DNA of 64,000 nt from Chimonanthus salicifolius (Eukaryota > Streptophyta > Magnoliopsida > Laurales > Calycanthaceae), in NCBI GenBank assembly GCA_013350335.1, contig CM023541.1:34092739-34156738 (forward strand). Reading direction: 5' to 3'. Below are positions 28,601 through 37,700 of this stretch, in pieces; positions within the stretch are counted from its first letter, which is position 1; each line of letters starts with the position of its first letter. The translations under genes were made by a program, and so were the position numbers. The notes under the pieces were generated by a model. The model was not told where the DNA came from, made no database searches, and saw only the letters and a program-made list of their open reading frames with translations.

Positions 28601-30531
28601 AAAAGGCCCAAAGGAGCAAAAAAAAAAAAAGCAAAGATACAAAAGTAGCAGCTAAAGCTTTTCGTCATTTAGGTGTGACCCCTCCTTAGCCAGTTGATCA
28701 TTTCTCTCATTAGCTCCTTCAGAAAATTGAAGGATGACAAAATTACACCACCTTGTAATTGCTTTGACTTCTTCTACCAACTAGGCCGTTTTATTTTCGC
28801 AATTCCATAATTGAATTGATTCAAATGGACAAAAATTACAATTGTCACTAAACATGAGATATCATGAGTTTCACATGTCAACCAAAAACTAAAATACCAG
28901 CCAAAATTTATCAGGTTTTTATTGGCCGATATAGAAATATTGGGATTTTTTTGCAGTTATAGTTAACAGCAATGATTACGGGTGGACCAAATTTACTTTT
29001 TTTTAGAATGGGGCGTGAGATGGGCTGAACTGGCCAAGAAATATCACCTGAAATTGTTTGACCATTAAGGGCCCCTGTGCATTGCTGGAAAAAAAAATTC
29101 TGAGGATATAGCCCACTACCCCTCACATCAATTTTCCAAGGGCAAAATCAAGCCCAGATGAATGACATACCCTGAGTTTTAAATTTCAATCAAAAGTTGA
29201 AATGTTTCTTGTTTTTAAGGACCAATATCGAAATATCGAGATTTTTCATCATTTATAGAAAATGCCAATAATTTGGGCCAGGCCAAATTTTATTTCGAAA
29301 AATTGGAGTACAAAATAGGCTGAAAGGACCAACAAATATCGGTTGAACTTTTTTGTCCCATTAAGGGCACGAAATTCCATATGTTGCCAAAATTGTTTTC
29401 CTCGAACATCATGCCCCACCAACCCTCACATCAGTTTGGGCTGGGGTGGGGGTGGGTTGGGGAGGAAGCCCAGCTGAATGAAATATCAAGATTTTTCATC
29501 ATTTAAGAAAATGGCAAAACTTTGGGCGAGGCCGAATTTTATTTAGAAAAATTGGAGCACTAAATGGCCTGAAAGGACCAAGAAAAATCGATTGAACTTT
29601 TTGGCCCATTAAGGGCCCGAAATATCATATTGTGGAAGCCCAGCTGAATGGCATATCCAGAGTTTTAAATTTCAATCGAAAGCTTAAATTTATTTGGTTT
29701 TAAAACATCGAAATATTGAAAATTTTCAGCATTTATAAAAACAAAGTGCCAATAGTTAGGACCGGCCCAAATTTTAATTAGAAAAATTGGAGCCCGAAAT
29801 GGGCTGAATGGACAGGAAATATCGGCTAAAGTTTTTTGGCCCATTAAGGGCCCGAAATTTCAAATATCGTCATCTTTTCCTAGAACATGCCCTACTAACC
29901 CACATATGAGTTTCCAACAAGAGCCCAGATAAAAATTCACAGCAACCCAGTCTCCCAATCTTGGAGAACTTCAGAAAATCCCAATCCCCATTTAGACCCA
30001 ATGCATCAACGCTCAAAAAAACCGAAATGTAGACCTCAAATTGAAAAAAAAAAAAACGAACATAATTAAGGAAAGAATGAATGAATAAAAGAAAGCTTCG
30101 AGTGATAATGATAAAACGAGACCTGGGTGTAGAAGCTCAAGGCCTGGTTGAAATCTCCCTTGGAAAAGGATTCGTTTCCTTTGCGCTTGGAATCAGAAGC
30201 AGCGGCCATGCTCTTCGAACACAGCCCCATTTCTCGACTCGTCAGTTGTTCAACCACCTGAATTTAAAAAAGAAAGAGAGAATAGAACAGAAAAGAGAAT
30301 TTTCAAATTAACAAAAAAAGGAAGGAAGAAAAGAAAAGACGCCATTTATTTAAAAAATAAATAAAAGGAAAAGAGAACGAGACAGGAAGAAATAATAAAT
30401 ACTTGGTGGAAAAGAGGAAGATGGAGAAAGAAATGGAGAAGAGAGGAACAAGTGTTAGGAAGATTTTCAGGAATGCTTTCGGATATCATTTGCTTGACAT
30501 CAACCGGAACCACAGATTTCAGCTTCTCCAT
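2553..30531 (-). CDS. TPR-SET-MYND protein (SMYD4-like), spliced, 3' end beyond the window
   Basis: Twelve exons, joined in frame with GT-AG introns, give 671 residues. Seen: TPR-like helices at about 62-175 (NRA..., [11 protein letters not shown]); first SET strand block at about 213-251 with KGRGM; MYND-type zinc ligands C262, C265, C276, C279, C285, C289, then H343 and C347; SET core FNHSCRPN at 491-498 and ELSYGPQ at 524-530; post-SET C-x-C-x2-C at 551-556. Known: SET-MYND proteins are lysine methyltransferases or related regulators, and the N-terminal TPR plus split SET matches plant homologues of animal SMYD4 (for example Arabidopsis At1g33400). Inferred: a protein methyltransferase of nucleus or cytosol, substrate unknown. 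Exon 12 ends in phase 2 with no further exon to its left, so roughly the last 120 residues are missing. Introns 2, 3, 5, 10 and 11 are 2.5-6.2 kb and filled with mobile DNA. No frameshift or stop was seen in the exons. Start chosen at the MEKLKS methionine; an in-frame ATG lies 18 codons upstream. Confidence 0.9.
3356..3595 (-). CDS. SMYD4-like gene, exon 11 (post-SET)
   Basis: 80 codons, [10 protein letters not shown] to LKRPLP; acceptor ATGCAG, donor [14 protein letters not shown] supplies the post-SET zinc cysteines, followed by another Cys pair (FRCVNLNC). Lies 6.2 kb from exon 10 because of a large LTR insertion. Confidence 0.9.
6744..7307 (+). mobile_element. TRIM retrotransposon 1 (complete, non-coding)
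   Basis: Two 241-bp LTRs (6744-6984 and 7067-7307), both TGTGAYACCC...GTTACA. Between them a primer-binding site TGGTATCAGAG at 6987-6997 (initiator Met tRNA type) and a polypurine tract AAGGGAGGTGGA at 7054-7065. Target duplication ATGCA at 739-743 and 308-312 of the 6.7-7.3 kb stretch (6739-6743, 7308-7312). No coding capacity; would need help in trans. Confidence 0.95.
8284..8498. repeat. (TG)n/(CGTG)n microsatellite
   Basis: About 215 bp of alternating purine-pyrimidine, TGCG at the left and TG with scattered CG at the right. Such tracts can adopt Z-DNA. Long frames through it are artefacts of the repeat. Confidence 0.95.
9814..9969 (-). CDS. SMYD4-like gene, exon 10 (SET catalytic core)
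   Basis: 52 codons, [11 protein letters not shown] to LSYGPQ; acceptor TTATAG, donor GTATGA. Contains NHSCRPN (S-adenosylmethionine and zinc site) and ELSYGPQ with the conserved Tyr. Confidence 0.92.
10491..11440. repeat. Diverged tandem duplication of about 500 bp
   Basis: The block at about 10491-10800 (GAACTAAAGG..., AGAGATCTCCCATACTTT) recurs at about 11127-11440 with substitutions and small indels. The SINE at 11002-11125 lies at the start of the second unit. No coding potential; intron 10. Confidence 0.75.
11002..11125 (-). mobile_element. 5'-truncated SINE, same family as 991-2219
   Basis: Shares the 3' half and the (GAT)n tail with the split SINE (AAGCCAT-TATCCCATCAAT core on the plus strand). 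A 10-bp direct repeat CAAATTTGTG flanks it at 10992-11001 and 11126-11135. The A box is missing. Confidence 0.75.
12380..13407 (-). mobile_element. Probable Copia-type LTR or LTR plus leader
   Basis: On the minus strand it begins TGTTAGTGCCC at 13407, has CTATATAAAC near 13285, then a CT-rich stretch with no convincing protein. The other end and a target duplication were not found. The 191-codon open frame through it is of low complexity. Confidence 0.4.
13425..13575 (-). mobile_element. Second type of tRNA-derived SINE
   Basis: Minus strand: TTTAGCAGTCGGTCC (A-box-like), AAGTTCGAGCCCC (B box), then about 100 bp ending in a poly(A) of 14-16 (poly(T) at 13427-13441 on plus). Intron 9 of the SMYD4-like gene. 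Target duplication unclear. Confidence 0.6.
13622..13671. repeat. (GA)n microsatellite
   Basis: About 50 bp of AG dinucleotides, ending 13 bp left of exon 9's 3' boundary, so it becomes a (CT)n tract just after the donor in the transcript. Confidence 0.9.
13684..13821 (-). CDS. SMYD4-like gene, exon 9
   Basis: 46 codons, [16 protein letters not shown] to ITNVEQ; acceptor TTTCAG, donor GTCTGT. The QIRVNSMAV stretch precedes the SET core in this family. A GA dinucleotide tract sits just inside the following intron. Confidence 0.88.
14574..14708 (-). CDS. SMYD4-like gene, exon 8
   Basis: 45 codons, [10 protein letters not shown] to SSVSQ; acceptor TTTGCAG, donor GTATGC. SET-I region between the MYND finger and the SET core. 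Phase 0. Confidence 0.88.
14709..15243. other. Introns 7 and others without recognised elements
   Basis: Intron 7 (14709-15243) shows no repeat or coding signal. The same holds for intron 8 (13822-14573) and intron 6 (15652-15784). Confidence 0.6.
15244..15651 (-). CDS. SMYD4-like gene, exon 7 (MYND zinc finger)
   Basis: 136 codons, [14 protein letters not shown] to FMHVEDL, acceptor TTTGCAG and donor GTAAAT. Carries all MYND ligands, with 53 residues between C289 and H343, then HWPAVLP and LAGR, usual in SMYD proteins. Confidence 0.92.
15785..15903 (-). CDS. SMYD4-like gene, exon 6
   Basis: 119 nt, from the split Val codon through [11 protein letters not shown] to EEPYTA; acceptor ATGACAG, donor GTATGA. 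Holds the SET N-terminal motif TKGRGM. Ends in phase 0. Separated from exon 5 by 5.3 kb containing Copia and LINE debris. Confidence 0.88.
16405..16870 (+). mobile_element. Copia gag-pol fragment (protease region)
   Basis: Plus-strand translation gives [13 protein letters not shown], the Ty1/Copia aspartic protease signature, then frameshifted HVPHLSCNF and [17 protein letters not shown] of the pre-integrase region. Several stops and shifts; no LTRs attached. Antisense to the host gene, in intron 5. Confidence 0.85.
16985..17400 (-). mobile_element. Copia gag-like remnant
   Basis: Minus-strand frames read [19 protein letters not shown] and, after shifts, [15 protein letters not shown] and NLINLQ, in the order of Copia UBN2-type gag. 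Opposite strand to the adjacent protease fragment, so a rearranged or separate insertion. Confidence 0.55.
17590..18240 (-). mobile_element. Decayed L1-type LINE 3' part with a SINE inside
   Basis: Aligns by eye with the zf-RVT/RNase H region of the LINE at 43107 ([29 protein letters not shown]). About 17755-17815 interrupts it: poly(T) then a B-box-like GGATTCGACTT on the minus strand, a probable SINE fragment. Confidence 0.65.
18241..18706. other. AT-rich intron sequence
   Basis: Contains repeated CCCGA/GCTCGAG-type words and an AT-rich stretch near 18440-18520. I recognise no element. Confidence 0.4.
18707..20291 (-). mobile_element. Internally deleted Copia element
   Basis: Minus strand. 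5' LTR 20066-20291, primer-binding site TGGTATCAGAG ending at 20065, leader, then an abrupt join to the end of reverse transcriptase ([17 protein letters not shown]) and RNase H ([22 protein letters not shown]), polypurine tract, 3' LTR 18707-18967. Gag, protease, integrase and most of RT are gone. The 5' LTR lacks about 35 bp that in the 3' LTR includes the TATAAA. Flanks CGTCT and TGTCC agree at only 3 of 5 bases. Confidence 0.85.
21175..21385 (-). CDS. SMYD4-like gene, exon 5
   Basis: 211 nt starting [11 protein letters not shown], acceptor TTACAG and donor GTATTA. TPR 3 followed by a charged linker. Ends in phase 1, which fits the TT that opens exon 6 (together a Val codon). Its acceptor region is duplicated just upstream (see 21354-21492). 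Confidence 0.88.
21354..21492. repeat. 68-bp duplication of the exon 5 splice acceptor
   Basis: 21354-21421 spans the start of exon 5 and its acceptor; 21422-21492 is a near copy with a second TTACAG acceptor at 21454-21459, upstream in the transcript. In the copy the first Trp codon is TAG, so it could not replace the real exon start. Confidence 0.9.
22420..22491 (-). CDS. SMYD4-like gene, exon 4
   Basis: 24 codons, [16 protein letters not shown] to HYPK, acceptor TCTAG and donor GTAAGC. Second half of TPR 2; lies 5.1 kb from exon 3 across a repeat-filled intron. Phase 0. Confidence 0.88.
22819..23306 (+). mobile_element. TRIM retrotransposon 2 (complete, non-coding)
   Basis: Two 194-bp LTRs (22819-23012, 23113-23306) with TGTAATAC...CGTTACA ends; primer-binding site TGGTATCAGAGC at 23015-23026; polypurine tract AAGGGAGGGTAGA before LTR 2; target duplication GTATA at 22814-22818 and 23307-23311. 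Each LTR has GGTATATAAG as a promoter. LTR differences are few. Lies in intron 3. Confidence 0.95.
23880..24410. repeat. AT-rich segment with ATCGTAAAT-type repeated words
   Basis: ATCGTAAATCG, TATCGTATGAATCG and related words recur in both directions at the two ends (about 23905-23965 and 24305-24400), suggesting a MITE-like element. No target duplication was confirmed. Confidence 0.4.
24839..24876 (-). mobile_element. 38-bp LINE-tail micro-insertion
   Basis: A pyrimidine-rich poly(T) run followed by GAAGACTGACAC lies between 13-bp direct repeats GTAATCAATTCTT (24826-24838 and 24877-24889). Read on the minus strand it is a 3' stub plus poly(A). Confidence 0.75.
25180..26350. repeat. Dispersed repeat B, copy 1
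   Basis: Diverged but collinear with 53980-55270: AACAAAGAATAAAACAA, TAGATCTTCTAGAT, CAAGGAGG...GAAATTCTT, CTATTTATAA-type blocks occur in the same order and orientation. Non-coding; class unknown. Intron 3. Confidence 0.7.
26351..27548. other. Intron 3 remainder
   Basis: Unique-looking AT-rich DNA with a short (GA)n tract near 27500-27518. No element recognised. Confidence 0.45.
27549..27635 (-). CDS. SMYD4-like gene, exon 3
   Basis: 29 codons, ALRFSP to TTMH, acceptor AACAG and donor GTAAGT. Completes TPR 1 and starts TPR 2 (YVNRA). Phase 0. Confidence 0.88.
28915..29880. repeat. Four diverged tandem units in intron 2
   Basis: Units starting near 28930, 29226, 29480 and 29705 share GAAATATCGAGATTTTTC, GGCCAAATTTTATTT, AATTGGAG and GGCCCATTAAGGGCCCGAAAT. 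Lengths shrink from about 296 to 175-225 bp. GGCCCATTAAGGGCCC is partly palindromic. Confidence 0.8.
30123..30257 (-). CDS. SMYD4-like gene, exon 2
   Basis: 45 codons, VVEQLT to SFYTQ, acceptor TTCAG and donor GTCTCG. Holds the first helix of TPR 1 ([20 protein letters not shown]). Phase 0 at both ends; intron 1 is only 145 bp. Confidence 0.9.
30403..30531 (-). CDS. SMYD4-like gene, exon 1
   Basis: 43 codons from MEKLKS to FHQ, then donor GTATTT. Phase 0. An upstream in-frame ATG at 30585 would add 18 basic, Ser/Arg-rich residues and is the alternative start. Confidence 0.8.
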
Positions 30532-32431
30532 CTTTCTTCTTCTACTTCGGCTATGAGACCGCTCTAGTGGGGAGAGAGGCAACAAAAGTAAGCACTGTGA
30601 AGTGTGAACAGGCCGGCCTTTCTATGAGCTCGCCTGATTAACTGCGGACCGGGTGCTTCGGGAGTCCAAAACCCATGAGGCCTTCGGCTTTTGGATCCTT
30701 TCTCAATTTAATTTTAAATTAATTATTAGTAGTAGCTCGTATTATTAACTCGTAGTTGTTCCATGTTTATTGGACAAGTTTTTTAAAGTATTGTTATACC
30801 GTAATAATGTTTTCATTCGTATAAAATTATAAGACAAATTTCAAGACTATACTCCTAAGCCTAAAGTCCATGTCTATAAAGCATCTCATAAGAAGCATCC
30901 TCAATATAGACAAGAGGCAAGCAAGAGTTTGCAATGATAAGACTTATTTCCTGCGTCTCTTGTATAAAATCAAATTATAGTTTTTCTTTGAGATATAATG
31001 TATGCAAGTCTAGTGAAAATGTGTCGTATGTGTCCTCGCATTGCCCCTAAAAGATCAAAGAAGTCATATCAAGTTTGAAGATTGAAGCGGTGTTTTTGGA
31101 AGGCCGCGCATTAAATAAGTAAGCTCTATGTATGCTAATCAAATTCAGGTAAATGGACTTTAGGATGGACCCTACGACTTTAAGAGACTATCTTGAGTAC
31201 ATCCAGATAGGCTCTTAGAAAATGGTTTAGTCTCCAAAGACTCATTAAATATTTTTTTTAAAAAGAAACTAGCCGTTGGAAATGTTAAAAGTCCAACTAG
31301 TCGTTAGAAAGTCAAACTAATCGTTAGAAAGTCAAATTAGTTATTGAAAAGTCAAACTAGCCTTTGGAAAATTAAAATGATGAACTAGTCGTTGAAAAGT
31401 CAAACTACCCGTTGAAACTTGTTTTTATATAAATTGAGAGCTCTCTTGTAGGAAAAAAAAATCAAGAAAACAAGGCTTATACTTTTCCATACAAAAAACA
31501 AGTGTACTAACAACTTCAAGAGCATTCTACAATCTTAGGAAGATCATTCTAAGCTTTTGAAATTAATTTTCTCTCTCACATTTAAAGCACTCGTAGGCAA
31601 ATCTTAAACATCTTAGACTCACTTTTGAATGTACATTTGAGAGAATTTCTAAAGATAAATTGTCCTCATAGGAAAATATTTTACCATCCTTAGACCTCTT
31701 CTCCTATTCCTTGGTTTGGTCTTCACAGTAGCATTTACACATCACCAAGGAGGCAAAAAGGAAATATCTTCGAAAACGCACTCATGTCACTTCGTGCATC
31801 AAGGGGCAAGTGTTCTTGATAACTTTCTACAAACAAATTATTTCTATCATTTTGTTATTTGTAAAATGGTTGGTGTAACCCTTGCCAAGTGAAAATGGTG
31901 TCTTCTCCTTTGTGTTTCAAGAGAGGTATTCTCTTATGTGTCAAAGGTTTAATTTTCATCCTTGAAGAAGATCATTTGTTGTACCACTTCGATCACTACT
32001 CGTGAAAGATATCAAAGGTTGTAATTTATTTAGACTTAGTGGAATCCTCAAATAGTGTACTTGAGGCATGGATATATGCAAGATTGTTGAACTACGTAAA
32101 AATACTTATGTCGTTATTTTCCATTTCTTCATCTTACTTTGTGCACTTGCTTTATTTCATTCTTGTTGCACATCTAATTTGTATGGACTTGTTCTTGCAT
32201 GATAATATAATTGGACTTTAATAACTTGATTTAGAAGATTAACTGGACCAATTTGTAGAGACCAATCTTTAAATACATAATACTTTAAAGAAATTTAAAA
32301 TTCCGCCATAATCTTATTCATTCCTCCTCTAGGACTATTCTAGACATTGACCTAGTTTGACTAACAATCACAATATATTTTAATAGATATCATAGGTTTT
32401 AAACTTTAACTCAGGTTTTTGAGCCAGGTCA
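30532..32431. other. Upstream region of the SMYD4-like gene and repeat-rich DNA
   Basis: 30532-30700 is the GC-richer stretch next to the start codon and likely holds the promoter and leader; no clear TATA box seen. At about 31265-31420 a roughly 20-bp minisatellite (GTCAAACTAGTCGTTRGAAA variants) recurs about eight times, a pattern seen in some plant LTRs. Confidence 0.5.
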
Positions 32432-32955
32432 TGTTAGGGATTAGACCCAACACCCACATGCAGAAATCACAGATTCAATGACACACCAAGCACAAACACA
32501 GAGAACACATGATATACGTGGTTGGACCAACCTCTGGCATACGTCCACGGGAGAGTATAGATTTCATTATAGATAAAAAGAATACATAGATACAAGATTT
32601 GAAACCCCTGACCCAAGATCTCTCAGTGTATCTTCCCTCATTCTTTCTATATCTTCCTCACTACACTATTTTGCTGCAAGAGGCTCCCATGGTAGCTCGG
32701 AAGGCACTCGGCCAAAAGGCAGGTTTTCCATGAAACCCACGTCCATGTTATATAGTTGTTGTCCCTTCACAGATGGAAACCAGTCTCTAGTTTCATTAGG
32801 AAACTGCCATGTAGACTCTCAGTATATTATCGGCAATCTCATGTGATTAGGAGTCCTACAAGATGGTAATTACTATCCTTGTAGTTGCCTCATTGAAGAG
32901 GCCTTCCCAATCTAAGACGACTCCTTTTAGTGGAATTGAGCCACATGGTCCAACA
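32432..32955 (-). mobile_element. Copia-type solo LTR
   Basis: 524 bp, ends TGTTAGGG / GGTCCAACA, perfect target duplication GGTCA at 32427-32431 and 32956-32960. On the minus strand CTATATAACATGG is a likely promoter, and the end (CTCCCGTGGACGTATGCC, CACGTATATCATGTG) has the look of plant Copia LTRs. Confidence 0.9.
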
Positions 32956-34406
32956 GGTCACACCCTAAAAATACAAGGCTCGAGCTTCACTCGAATTTAA
33001 ATTGGGTCCTATTTTTTGAACCTTAATTCGGGGCCAGGTCCTAAGGAGTACAGTCAGGCTCTGAAATTTTTGAGTTGGGTTTGAGTCGGTCCTTGAGCTC
33101 AATTCTTGGATATTTGGTCTAGATGAACTTGGATCAGACCCAACTTAGAGGTTCATTTGGTAATTAGAATAAATAAGAATCTTTCCTAAAACCAAATAAG
33201 GTCGATCCATTTCATTTCTTTCCATTCCATTACCACAATTCTTAGGGAAGGTTTGGTAAACGCTTAACAAGCCTAGTTGCCCTAGCTGCTCTAACAAGTC
33301 ACGCCAAATAGTTGGTCCCACCCTAAGATAAAAATTAGATAGGTGAATAGATTATTTTGAAAATTATCAAACTACTCCATTGACTCATCTTAATTCTTGA
33401 TTTTTTAGATAGAAATAAGCCATTGAATACATATTTTTTACCTATTTTGATTAATAAAATAGCAATGACACAAAATGGACACAACATTTTAATCTAAGTT
33501 AAAAAAATACCAATTTAAACAATTTCAATTTAGTATTAAGGGGGTCCACATAGCGCACTTATGCCCTAGTGAAAAAAAAACCTTCTAGCATTTTGTAAAT
33601 TTACACATTTCTAAAACCAAACATAGTCACATGACAACATCATAACATATTAATAAGAATTTCAATACTCTAAAAGTAGACTTCTACGAAGAGATGTAAA
33701 TCACCTTCTCTCTTTTCGAGATCTTTTAAAGTGTTAGATGCTGGAAATCCTCTTCTCGAGCGAGCTTTTGAAGTCATGGGGCTTTCAAACTGTATACCCA
33801 TCTCTACCAAAAGACTCAATAGGTTTTATTTGAATCAATTATATTATTACTAAATCAAATTAGTAATTACTGAGTTACTTGATTGAATTTCACCTTAAAT
33901 TTGATTTATTGAATTATATTCAAATTTTTTTTTCAAGTTCAAAGTCAGTGTTTAAAATTAAATCGAACTATATGGTTCAACTTGATTCGACTTAAACTAG
34001 TCCAAGACGGTTAGAACTCTAGAAGAATTCAATTGGGTTGAGAAATATTTTGATTTATTTTATTTTTTTGAGATTTCAAAGACCAAATGCTGAAACTAAA
34101 AGACTCCTAACATCACACCTATTCCAGAAATAAAATGACCAAAGTGCAAAACACCCAAAGGGTTAGTCCTGGCCAGAGCTAAGAATATGCGACTTGTGTA
34201 ACAAGCTTAAAAGATCGACCAAATCAATTAACAACCACATTCTCAGATATTCCTTCTAAATTTAGGACCCCAGTTGACTAGAAGTGCAACCCCTCCAAAA
34301 AAATAATAAGTCTACCAATGGAGTATGACACTAGTAGAGATTAAGATATGAATCAACTTTATATAACAATACAAAATCAAAAACACAAACAATAACGTAT
34401 CAAAAA
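32956..34406. other. Intergenic DNA, nothing recognised
   Basis: AT-rich, with no convincing frame, repeat boundary or RNA gene. Confidence 0.5.
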
Positions 34407-34414
34407 ATATATTC

Positions 34415-34609
34415 AACCCGAAGGGGTTGGAGTGACGATTAAGAACCTGCCTCAGGAAGCGGGAGTCTTATGTTTGATTCACGTCTCACCTCAACGAGTC
34501 ACTCCCTCTAGACTTACCTAGTGTGTGAGGATTGGGAAGTTTTCAGATGCCCCAAGATTAGTCGGGTGAGACGCCTGATACCTTGGTCATCACCAAAAAA
34601 AAGAAAAAC
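34415..34609 (+). mobile_element. tRNA-derived SINE, Au-like
   Basis: 195 bp: GGTTGGAGTGACGATTAAGA (A-box region), AAGCGGGAG, TGTTTGATTCACG (B box), GATTAGTCGGGTGAGACGCC, then a short A-rich tail. Target duplication ATATATTC at 34407-34414 and 34610-34617. Distinct from the (GAT)n SINEs. Confidence 0.85.
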
Positions 34610-34724
34610 ATATATTCTTTTTAGCTTGCTACCAACTTTTTGGTTCATCTTTCTTTCAAAATCCACCAAACACTACAGAAGTGAACACATTGTAAAGAGG
34701 CCAACTTCCTAGGCTTTTCGAATT

Positions 34725-37700
34725 GACCAAAGACATTGCATTTGTTGAGCTTACCGCACGTTCATTGACGTTTGGAGATCAAAAAATGTTCCAAAATTCA
34801 AAGCTTCATCACCTGCTGCAGTTGCTACTGTGCATCCATCCTATGAAAAATACAGTCCATGAAATTCAAATTAGAAGAAACAAAAAAAAATTCTAATATA
34901 TTTAAATATTACTAAAACAAACTTCATGCATGCGCCATGTATAGGACTCTAGAAGTATAACCCATACATTCTGCCATCTTTTCCATTGTCGGATACTTCC
35001 ACAAAGTGAATTGATTTTGCCTAAATCCATGAGAGCTCCTGACGCAGGACAAGACAAAAGGTGACCCTAAATGCCTAAATGCGATTTATGCAGCAATAAG
35101 AAACTAAATGAGGCTGAAATTAAAATTAAAATTAAAATTAATAATAACAATTAGAATAATAAAATCTACCACAAATAATCAATAAAATTCAGAGGATTCA
35201 ATGTAAGTAATAAAATCACAATCCAAACCATGCCATAGCTCGAAGTAGAAGGTCTCAAAATCAAGAGGACAGGTGTAAGAAAGGTTCAGTACAATAGGAC
35301 AGCAATGATTAAGACCGTGTGGGATATCTGGGGGTCAGGAAAGGCCTAAGATGGATCCAGAACAGCAATAAAGGGACTGTTCAAGGTAGAGGAGGGACTA
35401 AGAAGGGTATATGGCAGTAAAGGGGACAGGAAATTGAAATGGTAATGGCAGCAGAGATGGCAGTTTGGTTGTGGATGGGTATAGGAGGGTCAAAAATCCT
35501 TGGGACAGGAGTTTAGGGACTGTATAGACTACAGAAAGAAGATTTGGGGAAGGACAAAGTGGTGAGATTGGTTTTATAGGCACGGCAGCAAGAACTGGAA
35601 CAGGAGAGGGGAAAACGGAAGTAAAGGAAGGGCTGGGGAAGGTCTTGGAAGAGTGGCGAAGCTTGTGAAGCAAAGAAGAAGGGCGGAAGGTCAAAAAGGG
35701 ATTTCTGGGTTGCAGAAGGCTAGAGAAGAAGAAAGATGAAGATAGAAGAGAGAAGAGAGGATAGGAACAGTACCTGGAGGGCTTCTCGCCTAGGCTTCAC
35801 GCCCTTGGATTCTCACCAACACATGTACGGTATAGAAGTATGTTCGGAAATCTCAAAATCTTATTCAGTAATCTGTCTTTGTCTCAAGGAGGCTACAACT
35901 TATATAGAACTCTTCCTTTCTTAAAATAAAACATTAACTAAATATAGTAATAAACAAAATACAAACTAACTAAAACCAACCTCAAAGAAAATTAAATACA
36001 ACAACTACTAATTATGGAAAGCAACTACTAATTATGAAATCTGCAATGAATGCTCCGCATCAGCTCAACAGCTCCCTCTCATTCTTGTTCCACAATAATG
36101 AGCAGACTTGAGATCCTATATTAATGATTTCAAGCATGCACCAGCTTGAGTATTCCAGAAGTTAATGCTCCGATCTCCATCAAGATCACCAGAAGCAAGC
36201 AAATTGCTCTGAAACAGACACCATGAAAGTGCCCTCAGTGCAGCCATGTGATCTTTAAATTTGTGAAACCGTCAGTTTGGAGAATTTGAAGAGGCCATTG
36301 ACGGCACCCATATGTAGAGGAGCTTGTCATTGCCCCCACTTGCCAATTGCTTGCCTGAACTAGACCGCTTTAGCCCAAACACCTCTCTTGTCGGTGTATT
36401 CTGTATTTTTGGACAATCTGAGATCTTATTCTCTCATTATTGTCAATAACCAAGCTGTCCATTGCTCTGGTGGTGAAAATTTGATTGTTCCAAGAGAGAC
36501 AGCCAACCAAGATTGTGCTCACCTTGCAGTGTTGTCAACTGAAAGGAATAAATGCAATCCAAATAAGTTATAGCAAACAATAATGGTAAATAACAGAAAT
36601 TTCACTTAAGAGAACCAAAAAAAAAAAAACCTTAGTTATAAAAAGAATAGATTAGCAACGAAATACCAATCAGAGTGCAGAATTTCAGCTAAAACATGAA
36701 GAAGTTGATCTTTCAAAAAAAAAAACATGAAGTTAGATACCCTAAAATCTTCCCTCAACTATGTTGATGTTGTTAAGTGAGGAAAACTGATTGCAAATTC
36801 CTCCTTCGGGTTACAAGGATCATTTTATGTGGGACATTCCCCACCCCATGACATATCAATGATTAAAATGGTTGATAAGATGGGTCTTAATCAAACACCA
36901 AGTGATACTCAAATGGAAATTAGAGACTAGAAACATCTAAAACTCAACTATCTAATCAAACAGCATGTGATACTCAATTGGAAGTCAAAGAGACTAAAGT
37001 ATTTGAAATTTCAGCATGTGTGATGAACTACATGGGAAAAGAAGCATATGGATTAAAACCAGCACACACACCTTTCAGTTGGTAGTCACATCCCAAAGCT
37101 CAACAATGGAACTATTCATCCCAACTGCAACTTGTTGCCAAATCCGAAGCCCAACTGATACTAGTAACCGGACCATTCTCTTCATCCGTTTAATTGACCC
37201 AGTAGTAGCATCTCGTAACTAGATCTTGTCTCCAAATGCAATTGCACCAATGTTCTTGCTGCTCCAGTCAAGTATATTTAAATAGTAATTATCCCCAATA
37301 TCTGGAGCATCTAGAATCTTTTCAGAAGACTGCAACAACAAAGGAAGAAATCCATCAATAATGGGGGAAAAAATGGGACCCTCGAAAAGAATGAACAAAC
37401 CAAAATAGGAGCCCAAAAATGATGAAAAATCGACAAAAGAATCATGGAGTCAAGATAAGATTAAAACCCACCTTGGGAATGCGTCGTTGCCACTTCGATG
37501 ATTTTAAGTGATGGGCGAGAATATTGTTGGACATGTCTTCTCGAAAAGCCAACATTCCTCTTCTATTCATCCCCAAACTTCAACAAGATGCTCCCCATAA
37601 GCTTCACTCCATTGGGAAGCAATTACTGTTGTTGGAAAAGACCATGTACCTAGAACAAAAACCCTAACCACCCCCCCTTCCTCCCACCCTATCCTTAATT
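34725..37700 (-). pseudogene. CDC20: CDC20-like (APC/C activator, WD40) pseudogene with introns
   Basis: Minus strand, in order: SEAYGEHLVEV and NRRGMLAFRED (37570-37630), RRIPK with a donor at 37471, then after an acceptor at 37330 SSEKILDAPDIGDNYYLNI, GPVTSISWASD, SSIVELWDVTTN; from 36540 [57 protein letters not shown]; beyond the [19 protein letters not shown] and TSRVLYMA; after another intron DGCTVATAAGDEAL. Functional CDC20 recruits mitotic cyclins to the APC/C. Here there is a TAG after GDKI, a TGA after VTTN, several frameshifts and a 1-kb LTR, so it is dead. Kept introns mean a DNA-level duplicate, not a retrocopy. Confidence 0.88.
35040..36062 (-). mobile_element. Solo LTR, family A copy 2, inside the CDC20 pseudogene
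   Basis: 1,023 bp; minus strand TGATGCGG...CTGCGTCA. Flanks GCTCC (35035-35039) and GCTCA (36063-36067) are a 5-bp target duplication with one change. Large parts match copy 1 closely (for example the stretch matching 1640-2000). It interrupts the ELLSSHGF region of the WD40 sequence. Confidence 0.9.
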
